Source of the DNA: Microvirga sp052115485
Lineage (GTDB): Bacteria > Pseudomonadota > Alphaproteobacteria > Rhizobiales > Beijerinckiaceae
DNA length: 64,000 nucleotides
NCBI RefSeq assembly: GCF_052115485.1
Contig: NZ_JBFRGU010000001.1
Span: 186,001-250,000 of the forward strand
Direction: 5' to 3'
Below, piece after piece: positions 52,330 to 61,656 of this stretch. How positions within the stretch are numbered: position 1 is the first letter of the stretch; every line of letters begins with the position of its first letter. The notes under the pieces were generated by a model. It was not told where the DNA came from. It was given only the letters and a program-made list of their open reading frames with translations, and ran no database searches. The translations under genes and the position numbers were made by a program.

Positions 52330-54207
52330 ATGCTTCACGCGAACGATCTGACCTATCGCATCGGCGACCGGCTCATCCTCGATCACGCCTCCTTCAACCT
52401 GCCGACCGGCAGCAAGGTGGGCCTCGTCGGGCGAAACGGTGCGGGCAAGACGACCCTGTTCCGCATCATTCAGGGCGAAGTCCCGACCGAGAGCGGTAGC
52501 ATCGCCATGCCACGCAACGTGAAGGTCGGCGGTGTGTCGCAGGAGGCCCCGGGCGGCCCCGAAACCTTGCTCGAAGTGGTGCTGGCTGCCGACAAGGAGC
52601 GGACAGTGCTCATGGCGGAGGCCGAAACCGCAGATGGATTTCGCCGCGCGGAAATCGAAACCCGCCTGACCGATATCGGCGCCCATTCCGCGCCCGCTCG
52701 CGCCGCCGCGATCCTGCATGGCCTCGGCTTCGACGCGGAAGCGCAGAATCGGCCCTGCTCGGACTTTTCCGGTGGCTGGCGCATGCGCGTCGCGCTGGCG
52801 GCTGTCCTCTTTACAGAGCCTGATCTGCTGCTTCTCGACGAGCCGACCAACTATCTCGATCTCGAAGGCACGCTCTGGCTCTACGATTATCTGGCCCGCT
52901 ATCCGCACACGGTTCTGATCATCAGCCACGACCGGGATCTGCTCGACACCTGCGTGAACCATATTCTCCATCTGGATCGGGGGCAGCTGGCGATCTATCG
53001 CGGCGGCTACACCTCGTTTGCGCGGCAATTGGCGGAAAAGCGCGAGCTGACCGCCAAGGCGCGAGTGAAGCAGGAGGCCGAGCGCAAGCATCTGCAAGCC
53101 TTCGTGGACCGCTTCAAGGCGAAGGCCTCGAAGGCGCGGCAGGCGCAATCGCGCGTCAAGCGGCTGGCGAAGCTGGAACCCATCGCGGCGCTTGTGGAAG
53201 ACGAGGCCATTCCCTTCGACCTCCCTAGCCCACAGCGCGTTCTCGCGCCGCCGCTGATTACGGTGGAGAGCGCCGCCGTCGGCTATGACGGCCGCACGAT
53301 CCTCGACCGTCTCAATCTCTCGATTGCACCGGACGATCGCATCGCCCTTCTGGGATCCAACGGCAACGGCAAATCGACCTTCTGTAAGCTCATCGGCGGG
53401 CGGCTGGCCCCGATGAAGGGCGACATCCGGTTCCCGACCAAAATGGATGTGGCCTATTTCGCCCAGCACCAGCTCGACGAGTTGAACCCGAAGGCGACCG
53501 CCTACGATCACGTGGCGGCATTGATGCCGGATGCGCCCGTCGCGAAGGCGCGCGCCCGCACGGCGCAGCTCGGCTTCGGAGCGGGAAAGGCCGACACGCC
53601 GGTCTCGTCCCTCTCCGGGGGCGAGAAGGCGCGCCTTCTGATGGGCCTTGCGGCCTTCCACGGTCCTCATCTTCTCATTCTCGACGAACCGACCAACCAT
53701 CTCGACATCGACAGCCGCCAGGCGCTGATGGAAGCCATCAACGACTATGACGGCGCGGTCGTTCTCGTGAGCCACGACCGTTTCCTCATCGAGGCCTGCG
53801 CGGATCGTCTCTGGCTCGTGGGCGGGGGCACCGTGAAGCCCTTCGATGGCGACATGGACGATTATCGCCAATTGGTGCTCTCCGGCGATCTCGAGCCGCA
53901 AAAGCGCTCGGACAAGCCGCAGGCCCCGAGCGCATCGCGCGTCGATGAGCGCCGCGCAGCCGCCGAGAAGCGCGTGGCGCTCGCGCCTCTGCGCAAGAAG
54001 CTGGATGCGCTCGAGGCGCGGATGGCGAAATTGACCGAGGTGATCGGCAAGATCGATCAAGCGCTCGCGGACGGAAGCGCGTTCCAAAAGGATCCGGCTA
54101 AGGCAACCGAATTGGCGAAGATGCGCGCCGAAGCCGCCGAGACGCTCGCAGGCGTCGAAGAGGAATGGTTGGACCTGAGCAGCGAAATCGAAATGGCGGG
54201 CGCTTAG
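52330..54207 (+). CDS. ABC-F family ATPase
   Basis: A 625-residue cytosolic protein with two ABC domains and no membrane helices. Domain 1: Walker A LVGRNGAGKTTL, signature DFSGGWRMRVALA, Walker B LLLLDEPTNYLDLE. Domain 2: LLGSNGNGKSTF, SSLSGGEKARLLM, LLILDEPTNHLDID. Between them lies the Lys/Ala-rich linker, and the C-terminus (about 520-615) is a coiled-coil arm (KRVALAPLRKKLDALEARMA). It is of the Uup/YheS type that acts on ribosomes. No resistance determinants nearby. Confidence 0.93.
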   Translation: MLHANDLTYRIGDRLILDHASFNLPTGSKVGLVGRNGAGKTTLFRIIQGEVPTESGSIAMPRNVKVGGVSQEAPGGPETLLEVVLAADKERTVLMAEAETADGFRRAEIETRLTDIGAHSAPARAAAILHGLGFDAEAQNRPCSDFSGGWRMRVALAAVLFTEPDLLLLDEPTNYLDLEGTLWLYDYLARYPHTVLIISHDRDLLDTCVNHILHLDRGQLAIYRGGYTSFARQLAEKRELTAKARVKQEAERKHLQAFVDRFKAKASKARQAQSRVKRLAKLEPIAALVEDEAIPFDLPSPQRVLAPPLITVESAAVGYDGRTILDRLNLSIAPDDRIALLGSNGNGKSTFCKLIGGRLAPMKGDIRFPTKMDVAYFAQHQLDELNPKATAYDHVAALMPDAPVAKARARTAQLGFGAGKADTPVSSLSGGEKARLLMGLAAFHGPHLLILDEPTNHLDIDSRQALMEAINDYDGAVVLVSHDRFLIEACADRLWLVGGGTVKPFDGDMDDYRQLVLSGDLEPQKRSDKPQAPSASRVDERRAAAEKRVALAPLRKKLDALEARMAKLTEVIGKIDQALADGSAFQKDPAKATELAKMRAEAAETLAGVEEEWLDLSSEIEMAGA

Positions 54208-54211
54208 AAAC

Positions 54212-54319
54212 TGTTTTGAAATGATGTGCTGCCGCTCTCCTCATCGTCATTCCGGGCTTGCCTGCGGCGCCCCGGAATGACGGTGCTGAAAGCCGTTCAA
54301 CTCTTTCCAAACGGGCTCT
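54212..54319. repeat. Dispersed palindromic repeat, short copy
   Basis: It begins 5 bp after the ABC-F stop with CTGTTTTGAAATGATG and ends CTTTCCAAACGGGCTC, with inverted ends (GTTTTGAAA/TTTCCAAAC). Inside, CGTCATTCCGGG mirrors CCCCGGAATGACG around a GCTTGCCTGCGGC core. The element at 32280-32490 has the same ends and core but a longer middle. Confidence 0.75.
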
Positions 54320-54353
54320 TCGTGTCTCTCCCGCGCGAGCTGCATTCTGCATG

Positions 54354-54387
54354 CAAAAATGATCGCGTTTCCTCGAAACGCGATCAT
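54354..54387 (-). terminator. Rho-independent terminator of the downstream-minus gene
   Basis: GATCGCGTTTC pairs perfectly with GAAACGCGATC over a 3-base loop, extended by AT/AT pairs; on the minus strand it is followed by TTTTTGCA. It ends the transcript of the exported protein at 54411-54938. Confidence 0.85.
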
Positions 54388-54410
54388 GCTCCAGCCTTAA
54401 TGCCTTAGGT

Positions 54411-54938
54411 TCAGCGAACGTCCGGGTGATCTGCCGTCATGAACGGAGTAGCGCCGATCCGCCAGCGCTCGGGCGCCACGAAAACACGACGCCGCTTGGT
54501 TGCCTCGAAGACTTGCGGCGGCTTCGAGTTGTCGATGAAGCGTCCGATCTGCTCTTGGAAATCCTCTCCGTCGCGCCAGAACCCGACATTCACATACGTG
54601 GTCCAACGGTGATCAAGGCCCCAAACCATCCACGGAAACTGCTTGCGATCTTCAACGCGGCTGAGGAATTCGCCAATGAGCCCCGAACGGTCGGCGATGG
54701 TGGCACGGGTGGACCAGTAATCAAGAAATTCCTGCTCGCGCCCCTTCTTGATCCGCCACTCGACCAGAACGACCCTCATGGAGGTTTGCTCTTCGCCGGC
54801 GGTCGCCTGCGACGCCGGGCGAACGGGCGCTTCCTGCGCGCGGGCCGACGTCAAGGTCAATTGCTGGCTGAATGCCAGGAACGCCAGGGAAATACAGGCC
54901 GTTCGAAGCCCGCGTACGATGTTCAGAGAAGCGTTCAA
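54411..54938 (-). CDS. Exported hypothetical protein, ABM-like fold
   Basis: A 175-residue protein with a signal sequence (ACISLAFLAFSQQLTLTSARA). The mature part from MRVVLVEWRIKKGREQEFLDYW resembles one half of a dimeric alpha/beta barrel (antibiotic-biosynthesis monooxygenase type), which begins with a 'v..e..vkpGre.eF...w' strand-helix. I recognise no named family. Downstream is a strong terminator. It may be a small periplasmic oxygenase-fold protein without known substrate. Confidence 0.6.
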   Translation of the reverse strand: MNASLNIVRGLRTACISLAFLAFSQQLTLTSARAQEAPVRPASQATAGEEQTSMRVVLVEWRIKKGREQEFLDYWSTRATIADRSGLIGEFLSRVEDRKQFPWMVWGLDHRWTTYVNVGFWRDGEDFQEQIGRFIDNSKPPQVFEATKRRRVFVAPERWRIGATPFMTADHPDVR

Positions 54939-55202
54939 AGCTGTTCCCCTTACTTTATTGATGATCTCGATTGTTAGACTTGGGGCATCGATCTGCCAGC
55001 ACCTGCTGATTGATCGGATCCCAGATACTCAACACTATCCGTGCAGTTTGAAGTTTAAGCGACTGTGACGACCGCCACACTGACGCTAACGGAAACTAAG
55101 TTAAAAGACAGCCCTTCCGTAGCGCTTTCTTGCGTTACGGGCGTCATTTTTGAGGTTATGGAAAATATCGGGCCGTGCTTGCGAAGGACAGGCCCTGAAT
55201 TT

Positions 55203-55607
55203 CTACTTCACGATTCGGTCGAGCCGGTTGTTGACGAAGAAGTAGAGTTCGCGCCCGCCGGGCTCGGCATAGAGAACCTGCACTTCGCGCTGGCCTTTGC
55301 CACTCTCGCCAACCAGCACATCGGTTGCCGGCTTACCCTTCAGGCGCACGAGATCGCATTCTGCCATTCCAGGCGCGATGGTGGCGGCAGTGACAGGGAC
55401 GTTGCCTGTGCATTGCCCATCGGGACCGAGCACAGGACCGTAATCCGGCGTACTGGCCACAGAGACCGGCGCTTGCGCGGCAGGGGCTGAGTTCACTGGG
55501 GCTGGGATCACTGGGGCCGAGACCACCGGCGAGCTCTGGCCGTTGCAGGCAGCAAGCCCAATGGTCGTCACAACCAAGACCGACGCAAGACTTGCGCGCA
55601 TTCCCAT
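55203..55607 (-). CDS. Small lipoprotein (SmpA/OmlA-like guess)
   Basis: A 134-residue lipoprotein: MGMRASLASVLVVTTIGLAAC with lipobox LAAC at residue 21, a Ser/Pro/Ala-rich spacer (residues 24-52), and a folded end GMAECDLVRLKGKPATDVLV ... ELYFFVNNRLDRIVK. The last part resembles a lipoprotein beta-hairpin fold that recurs in small Hyphomicrobiales lipoproteins; family not identified. A longer frame upstream lies in the S10 peptidase region and is rejected. It overlaps that gene's stop by one base. Confidence 0.65.
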   Translation of the reverse strand: MGMRASLASVLVVTTIGLAACNGQSSPVVSAPVIPAPVNSAPAAQAPVSVASTPDYGPVLGPDGQCTGNVPVTAATIAPGMAECDLVRLKGKPATDVLVGESGKGQREVQVLYAEPGGRELYFFVNNRLDRIVK

Positions 55608-57151
55608 CAATCCTTTTTCAATCCATCGCCCCACACACGCAGCGTCTCGTCGAAGAGGCGCTGAACATCGGAGCGGAACGCCTGGCGCGATGCATCGCGC
55701 GAATAAAACATGTGACCACCGCCGTAAACCCGCAGCGAAACGCGCTTCTCCGATCCGAAATCCGGCAGCTGATCGAGGAGAATCTGGCTTGCGAAATACG
55801 GCGTCACGAGATCCGTGAAACCATGGACGACGAGAACACGCAACTTGGAATCGAGTGCAAGGCTCTGCCGCAGCTCGCTCACATTCTCCACGTGATCGCG
55901 ACCGCCTCCCCATTTCCAGGCACGGCTCACACCCTCGTTGAGCAGGTTGTAGCGCCCCTCGGCCTTGTAGTTCAGCGTGCGTGTCAGATGATCGAGCATA
56001 GCGCTCGTCAAAGGCGCGGTCAGAGCCGTGAGAACCGGGTCCTCGAACTGTGGGAAAAGCACAGTGGGATTGGGATTGTACCCTGCCACATCGGCGTCGT
56101 AGGCGCTCACAATCTCATCGGAAGCGCGACGCGCCTCGCGCTGGAAAGCGTTACCGCTGACACGCCCCGCGAGCCTTCGCACGAGAGCGGGGTCGAGCCC
56201 CGTCAGCGTCGCGACGCGTTGACTGACGCGTTCGACAGCCGCCCCGTCCTGAAGCCCCTTCATCATATCGACGAGATACTCGCCGGACGCATAGGCCTCG
56301 GCCTCTCGCAGGGCATCGCGGGTGACGGGTCCGCTTCGCGCGAGCCGTGCGGCGGCCATGGAAGGAAGCCGCGTCGCGTCGACCCAAGGAGCGAAGGATG
56401 ACTGGTCGAGCCAATCGAAGTCGAATACGGGCGAGACAAGGACGAGACCGCTGAAACCGATGCCCTGATCACGCTGCAGCTTCTCAGCCAGCAACGGCCC
56501 ACGAAAACCGCCGTAGCTTTCGCCGGCAAAGAACTTCGGCGAAAGCAACCTGTTCTTTTCCTTGAGCCAGCGCGTGACGAAAGCCGCAAGGCCATCGATG
56601 TCGCCGTTCACCGAGTAGAACCGATCCCGCACCTTCTCGTCGCCGATGACACGGCTGTAGCCCGTGCCCGGTGGATCGATGAAAACCAGATCCGTGAAAT
56701 CGAGCCATGTTTCGGCGTTCGGAACGAGGCCGACCGGGGCTGACGGGCTGATCCTGCTCTCACCGACCGGCAGCCGCCAGGGGCCGAAGGCCAGGAGGTT
56801 CAAGTATGCGGACGAGGCGCCGGGACCGCCATTGACGGCGAAAGTGATCGGGCGCGTTGCCGGATCCTCGTCGTCCTTCACATAGGCGACGAAGCCGATC
56901 TCGGCCTGGGGTTTGCCCTCTCCATCGACAAGGGTGAGGCTCCCCGCGGTCGCGGTTAGCTTCAACGTCCGTCCGGGCAGTTCGAGGCTGTGGCGAGTCA
57001 CCGATTCCGGCGGCAGGCGTTGCGTCTCCGGCTGCCGGCTCTCCTGGCGTTGCGCGGTCGGTGTCCTCGCCTCCTGGGCGAAGGCGGAAACGGGCGCGTT
57101 CAGCGCCAGACACAGAGCCGCAATGGTCGACAGTCGCGCAAATCCGGTCAT
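55607..57151 (-). CDS. Exported serine carboxypeptidase, S10 family
   Basis: A 514-residue exported peptidase. A signal peptide (FARLSTIAALCLALNAPVSA-FA) is followed by the S10 oxyanion region (VNGGPGASSAYLNLLAFGPW near residue 108), the Ser nucleophile in FFAGESYGGFRGPLL near residue 214, the Asp in LVVHGFTDLVTPYF near 450, and the His in RVYGGGHMFYSRD near 485. It removes C-terminal residues from peptides in the periplasm. Bacterial S10 members are less common than in eukaryotes. It precedes the small lipoprotein gene. Confidence 0.9.
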   Translation of the reverse strand: MTGFARLSTIAALCLALNAPVSAFAQEARTPTAQRQESRQPETQRLPPESVTRHSLELPGRTLKLTATAGSLTLVDGEGKPQAEIGFVAYVKDDEDPATRPITFAVNGGPGASSAYLNLLAFGPWRLPVGESRISPSAPVGLVPNAETWLDFTDLVFIDPPGTGYSRVIGDEKVRDRFYSVNGDIDGLAAFVTRWLKEKNRLLSPKFFAGESYGGFRGPLLAEKLQRDQGIGFSGLVLVSPVFDFDWLDQSSFAPWVDATRLPSMAAARLARSGPVTRDALREAEAYASGEYLVDMMKGLQDGAAVERVSQRVATLTGLDPALVRRLAGRVSGNAFQREARRASDEIVSAYDADVAGYNPNPTVLFPQFEDPVLTALTAPLTSAMLDHLTRTLNYKAEGRYNLLNEGVSRAWKWGGGRDHVENVSELRQSLALDSKLRVLVVHGFTDLVTPYFASQILLDQLPDFGSEKRVSLRVYGGGHMFYSRDASRQAFRSDVQRLFDETLRVWGDGLKKD

Positions 57152-57223
57152 CCGCTCAATCCCCTGTGATGCGGTTGAAATAAGCCGCGCTCGATTTCGT
57201 TCCAGGGACTGAAGAACCTGGTC

Positions 57224-57676
57224 TCAAGCCTTGCGCTGCCAGCGGCCGTGTTCGTCCTGCTGCCAATAGGTCGCCTCGTGCCCAACCTCCTTCACCGCGC
57301 GCCATTGTCCGCGCGCGGTTGCAAGCGCCTCTTCGTCATTGCCATCGAACATGACGACCATCCGCTCATACGATGCGATGTCGGACGGAAGATCCGCCCC
57401 TTCGACGAGAAAGCGGACATTTGCGTTGTTGGGATTGTGCTCCGCCAGCGTGATGAGCACCGGCTGGTCGCTCGCCGGGCTCTCGCGATCCGTACCATGC
57501 GGCAGGAAGCTTTCGTCGGAAAAGGTCCACAGATGATCGTCGAGGGCCGCCATCCGCTCCTCCGTCACAGCCTGCACGACCGCCCGCCAGCCGCGCTCCA
57601 AAGTCTTGAGAAGCAACGTCGGAAGCACGGCCTCGAGCGGCTGCTTCTGCAAATGATAGAAGAGGATCTCGGCCAT
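57224..57676 (-). CDS. holC: DNA polymerase III chi subunit
   Basis: A 150-residue protein of HolC length, beginning MAEILFYHLQKQPLEAVLPT with the family features LLLKTLERGWRAVVQAVTEE near 20-40, HLWTFSDESFLPHGTDRE and DVIVMFDGND-like VVMFDGNDEEAL near 108. Chi links the clamp loader to SSB. Gene order pepA-holC is conserved in many proteobacteria. It follows pepA by 39 bp on the same strand. Confidence 0.92.
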   Translation of the reverse strand: MAEILFYHLQKQPLEAVLPTLLLKTLERGWRAVVQAVTEERMAALDDHLWTFSDESFLPHGTDRESPASDQPVLITLAEHNPNNANVRFLVEGADLPSDIASYERMVVMFDGNDEEALATARGQWRAVKEVGHEATYWQQDEHGRWQRKA

Positions 57677-57715
57677 TGGTGGCGACGTGTCTCCTGCGGC
57701 GAACGGTGTGCTTTT

Positions 57716-59200
57716 TTAAGCCTCGTAGTGGTCTTTCACGAGACGGTCGAGAACGCGAACGCCCCAACCCGAGGCCCAACCCTTGTTGGTCTCTGTCTGC
57801 GGCGAGCCCATCGCAACGCCCGCGATATCCAGATGCGCCCACGGCACGTTGTTCACGAAACGCTGGAGCAGAGCGGCAGCCGTGCTGGAGCCGGCATGGC
57901 GGCCTGACGAATTCTTCATATCGGCGAACTTGGAATCGATCATCTTGTCGAATTCAGCTGCGAGCGGCATGCGCCACACGCGCTCGCCCGTCGCCTGCCC
58001 GGCCGCCGTCAGCCGCTGCGAGAGTTCTTCGTCGTTCGAGAACAGGCCGGCGAACTCCTGGCCCAGCGCCACGAGAATCGCGCCGGTCAGCGTCGCGAGG
58101 TCGATCATGAATTTGGGTTTGAACCGATCCTGCACGTACCAGAGCACGTCGGCCAGAACGAGACGGCCCTCCGCGTCCGTATTGATGATCTCGATGGTCT
58201 GGCCCGACATGGTGGTAACGATGTCGCCGGGACGCTGGGCGTTGCCGCCGGGCATGTTTTCCACAAGACCGATCGCGCCGACCACATTCGCCTTCGCCTT
58301 GCGGCTGGCGAGAGCATGCATGAGACCGACGACGCAGGCCGCGCCCGCCATGTCCCCCTTCATATCCTCCATGCCCGCGCCGGGCTTGATGGAAATACCG
58401 CCGGAATCGAACACGACGCCCTTACCGATGAAGGCAATGGGCTTGTCCGTGGACTTACCCCCGTTCCAGCGCATGATGGCGAGGCGCGCCTCACGCACGG
58501 AGCCCTGGGAAACACCGAGAAGGGCGCGCATTCCAAGCTTGCGCATAGCCTTCTCATCGAGAATCTCGACCTCGACGCCAACTTTGCGCAAGGCATCAGC
58601 GCGGGATGCGAATTCCTCTGGGCTGAGCACATTCGGCGGCTCGTTGACGAGATCGCGGGCGATGACTACGCCCTCCGCGACCGCCTCGGCGGCCTTGAGC
58701 GCTTTCTTCACCGCGGTGGGATCGGCAACGGAGAGCGTCAGGCGGGCCGTCCCCGGAGTCTTGTCGTCCTTCTTGGTCTTGTAGTGGTCGAAACTGTATT
58801 TTCGGAGCCTTGCCCCAAGCGCCACCTCGGCCGCCGCCTCCGGCGTCACGTCCGCACCCGGCACGTCCAGGACAATTGTTGCCGCCTTGCCCGAAAGCTT
58901 GCCGGCGACGAATCCACCCAACTGCGCCCAATCGATGGGTGTCTTCTTGTCCTCGGCAACGCCGATCACGATCAGCCTGTCGACGGCAAGCCAAGCAGGC
59001 GCCGTAAGCACCAGGGCGCTACGAGCCTTACCCTTGAACTTTTCGAGATCGCCCGCCTTGGCGATGAGATCGACCGTCTTGGCTCCGATGCGCTTGGCGA
59101 CGGCTGGGGTCGGCTTTAGATTTTCCCCGACGAAAACAACAAACTCGCCCCCCTCAACCGGGCCGTGGGCCTGGACGTCGATCTTCATGCTCTCGGCCAT
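57716..59200 (-). CDS. pepA: Cytosol (leucyl) aminopeptidase
   Basis: A 494-residue M17 metallopeptidase. The C-terminal catalytic domain shows the metal and active-site signatures IAFIGKGVVFDSGGISIKPG near 258, DMKGDMAGAACVVGLMHALA, and the hallmark NTDAEGRLVLADVLWY near 335 (two-metal site with the catalytic Arg). N-terminal domain is normal. It releases N-terminal residues from peptides in the cytosol. It is divergent from the lptFGD operon. Confidence 0.95.
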   Translation of the reverse strand: MAESMKIDVQAHGPVEGGEFVVFVGENLKPTPAVAKRIGAKTVDLIAKAGDLEKFKGKARSALVLTAPAWLAVDRLIVIGVAEDKKTPIDWAQLGGFVAGKLSGKAATIVLDVPGADVTPEAAAEVALGARLRKYSFDHYKTKKDDKTPGTARLTLSVADPTAVKKALKAAEAVAEGVVIARDLVNEPPNVLSPEEFASRADALRKVGVEVEILDEKAMRKLGMRALLGVSQGSVREARLAIMRWNGGKSTDKPIAFIGKGVVFDSGGISIKPGAGMEDMKGDMAGAACVVGLMHALASRKAKANVVGAIGLVENMPGGNAQRPGDIVTTMSGQTIEIINTDAEGRLVLADVLWYVQDRFKPKFMIDLATLTGAILVALGQEFAGLFSNDEELSQRLTAAGQATGERVWRMPLAAEFDKMIDSKFADMKNSSGRHAGSSTAAALLQRFVNNVPWAHLDIAGVAMGSPQTETNKGWASGWGVRVLDRLVKDHYEA

Positions 59201-59399
59201 GGGAATTCCTCTGCCTCCCGTGAAAAGCCGGTGCGACCGGCCGCGTCATGACGTGACTTAAAACACATCCGAGACGACGGCACCACGGGTCTGCCCCGAA
59301 AGCGCCGCACTCCCAAGGTGTTGAAGCAGCCAGGCGGCTTGCTTGGCTGCGCCGGACAGGCTACCGAAAGCGGGCGCGCCGTAAGGCGAAGGTTTTTCA

Positions 59400-60560
59400 A
59401 TGCTTCTGCTCGAACGTTATATTCTAAAGATTGCCTTCAACGCCTTCGCGGCGTGTCTGATTGCCTTGACCGGCGTGATTTGGATCACGCAGGCTTTGAG
59501 GGAGCTCGACCTGCTGACAGCCAAGGGCCAGACCATCATGGTCTTCCTCACTGTCACCGGGTTGTCCCTTCCAGCGCTGATCACCGTGATCTCTCCCGTC
59601 GCGCTCTTCATTGCGACAATCTATGCCCTCAACAAGCTCAACAGCGATTCCGAGTTGATCGTCATGAGCGCCGCCGGAATGCCTCCGCGCCGGCTGCTGA
59701 AACCGTTTTTTGCCTTGAGTGCTCTCGTCTGCGTGATCGTCGGGTTCATGACGATCTACATCATGCCGGCCAGCTTCCAGGAAATGCGTGATCTCGTGAC
59801 TAAGATCCGCGCCGATTTCGTATCGAACATGGTGAAGGAGGGACAGTTCACCACCCTCGATAACGGCATTACCTTCCATTACCGCGAAAAGGCCGGGGAT
59901 GCGCTTCTCGGCATCTTCATGCAGGATCTGCGCGACAAGGAAAAACCCGTGGTTTACCTCGCCGAGCGGGGGCAAGCTCTCGAAGCGAACGGGCAGTCTT
60001 ATCTCGTGCTCGAAAAGGGCAGCGTCCACCGCAAGGAGGCGAACAGCCGGGATACGTCCATCGTTGCGTTCGAACGCTACGCGGTCGACCTCTCCGCCTT
60101 CAATCAGGACGGCGGCGACGTGGTCTACAAACCCCGCGAACGATCGACCGTACAATTGTTCTCCCCGGATACGAGCGAGTTCTACTACCAATTCCAGTCC
60201 GGCCGTTTCCGGGCCGAGTTGCACGACCGGCTTTCCTCCTGGCTCTATCCGTTAGCCATGATGATGATCGCATTCGCGGCACTCGGCGACGCCCAGACGA
60301 CCCGACAGGGACGCGGCCTTGCCATTGCGGCAGCCGTGATTGGCGTCGTTGTCCTGCGCATCGCCGGCTTCGCAGCTTCGAGCGCGGCCATCAGAACGCC
60401 ATGGGCACTTCTCGGCGTCTATGGTGCGCCGCTGATCGCCATCGTGTTTGCTTTGCTATTGACCCTTCAGGGGGCAGCTCTCCGGAAGCTTCGTGCGCGG
60501 CTCAATGCTTTGGCAGCCGTGTTGCGCATGCCGCGCCGCCCTGAGACTTCGAAGGCCTGA
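59400..60560 (+). CDS. lptF: LPS export ABC permease LptF
   Basis: A 386-residue inner-membrane YjgP/YjgQ-family protein. It has helices at the two ends (residues 10-120 and 270-370) around a periplasmic jellyroll domain (about 125-260, FTTLDNGITFHYREKAGDAL). The element NKLNSDSELIVMSAAGMPPR is the coupling-helix family signature. LptF with LptG and the ATPase LptB extracts LPS from the inner membrane. ATG 59400 begins MLLLERYILKIAF. First gene of an lptF-lptG-lptD operon. Confidence 0.95.
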   Translation: MLLLERYILKIAFNAFAACLIALTGVIWITQALRELDLLTAKGQTIMVFLTVTGLSLPALITVISPVALFIATIYALNKLNSDSELIVMSAAGMPPRRLLKPFFALSALVCVIVGFMTIYIMPASFQEMRDLVTKIRADFVSNMVKEGQFTTLDNGITFHYREKAGDALLGIFMQDLRDKEKPVVYLAERGQALEANGQSYLVLEKGSVHRKEANSRDTSIVAFERYAVDLSAFNQDGGDVVYKPRERSTVQLFSPDTSEFYYQFQSGRFRAELHDRLSSWLYPLAMMMIAFAALGDAQTTRQGRGLAIAAAVIGVVVLRIAGFAASSAAIRTPWALLGVYGAPLIAIVFALLLTLQGAALRKLRARLNALAAVLRMPRRPETSKA

Positions 60561-60561
60561 C

Positions 60562-61647
60562 ATGCTGCTCGGTGTGACCCTTGGGAGCTATTTCTCGCGG
60601 CAGTTCTTGAAAACGATTTTCGTCGTCTTCGGAACGGTTTTCGCCCTCGTCTACACTCTGGACTTCGTCGAGCTGATGCGGCGCGCCGGCGATGCTGAGG
60701 GGGCGACGGCCGGCATGATGGCCACATTGGCCCTCTTCCGCACACCTGCCGTTGCGGAACAAGTAATGCCGTTCGCCGTGCTGTTCGGCAGCATGGCGGC
60801 GCTTCTGCAACTCAGTCGAAAACTTGAACTCGTCGTCGCCCGTGCGGCGGGCATCTCCGCCTGGCAGTTCCTTCAGCCAGGCCTTTTCGTAGCCCTGGCT
60901 CTCGGCGTGTTCTCGATCACGGTCTACAATCCGGTCTCTGCGCATTTGAAGCAACGGGCCTCCAATATCGAGGCGAAAATCTTCGCGAAGGCCACCCAGA
61001 TCAGTGGAAAAGGGATCTGGATCCGGCAGAAGAGCCAGGATGGTCAGGCGATTATCCGCGCGGAAGCGGCAATCGGTGAATCGGCGACCCTCACAGGGGT
61101 CACTATCTTCACGTTCGACGAGAAGGGCACTTTCGAGCAGAGAATTGAGGCCCGTGAAGCCGTGCTCCATGAAGGATTCTGGGAAATCAAGGACGCCAGG
61201 GTCCTGACCGAGAACGATCAACCGCAGACGTTCAAGCGGTTCGTGATTGCTTCGAATCTCGTTCCTTCACAGGTAAAACAGAGCTTCGTCGCCCCAGATT
61301 CGGTGCCGTTCTGGGATCTCAATGACAGTATCGCCCGAATGGATCGGGCGGGCCTCGATTCGACCCGCTACCGTCTCCAACACGATGTGCTTTTGGCGCG
61401 TCCATTGCTGTTCATCGCCATGGTATTCGTGGCTGCTTCGGTTTCGTTAAGATTCTTTCGATTCGGTGGTGTAGCGATGATGGTTCTCGGTGGCGTGGCC
61501 GCCGGGTTCGTGCTTTATGTGGCCACTGAACTTATGAGTGAATTGGGGGCCTCCGGACTCATCAGCACGATGGTTGCGGCCTGGTTCCCAGCTGTAGTAG
61601 GCAGTCTCCTCGGAACTCTCGCACTCCTCTATCAAGAGGATGGCTGA
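60562..61647 (+). CDS. lptG: LPS export ABC permease LptG
   Basis: A 361-residue partner of LptF. It begins MLLGVTLGSYFSRQFLKTIF one base after the lptF stop; the longer in-phase frame is an artefact. LQLSRKLELVVARAAGISAW (near 84-103) is the coupling-loop family motif, and a jellyroll domain occupies about 140-265. Together they form the membrane part of the LptB2FG transporter. Confidence 0.94.
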   Translation: MLLGVTLGSYFSRQFLKTIFVVFGTVFALVYTLDFVELMRRAGDAEGATAGMMATLALFRTPAVAEQVMPFAVLFGSMAALLQLSRKLELVVARAAGISAWQFLQPGLFVALALGVFSITVYNPVSAHLKQRASNIEAKIFAKATQISGKGIWIRQKSQDGQAIIRAEAAIGESATLTGVTIFTFDEKGTFEQRIEAREAVLHEGFWEIKDARVLTENDQPQTFKRFVIASNLVPSQVKQSFVAPDSVPFWDLNDSIARMDRAGLDSTRYRLQHDVLLARPLLFIAMVFVAASVSLRFFRFGGVAMMVLGGVAAGFVLYVATELMSELGASGLISTMVAAWFPAVVGSLLGTLALLYQEDG

Positions 61648-61656
61648 GGGTTCGGC

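Noticed and set aside
52249..54087. Long antisense open frame (612 codons) opposite the ABC-F ATPase gene
   Set aside because: It mirrors the third-position GC bias of the ATPase gene, has no recognisable domains and is rich in Arg/His/Asp; a typical shadow frame.
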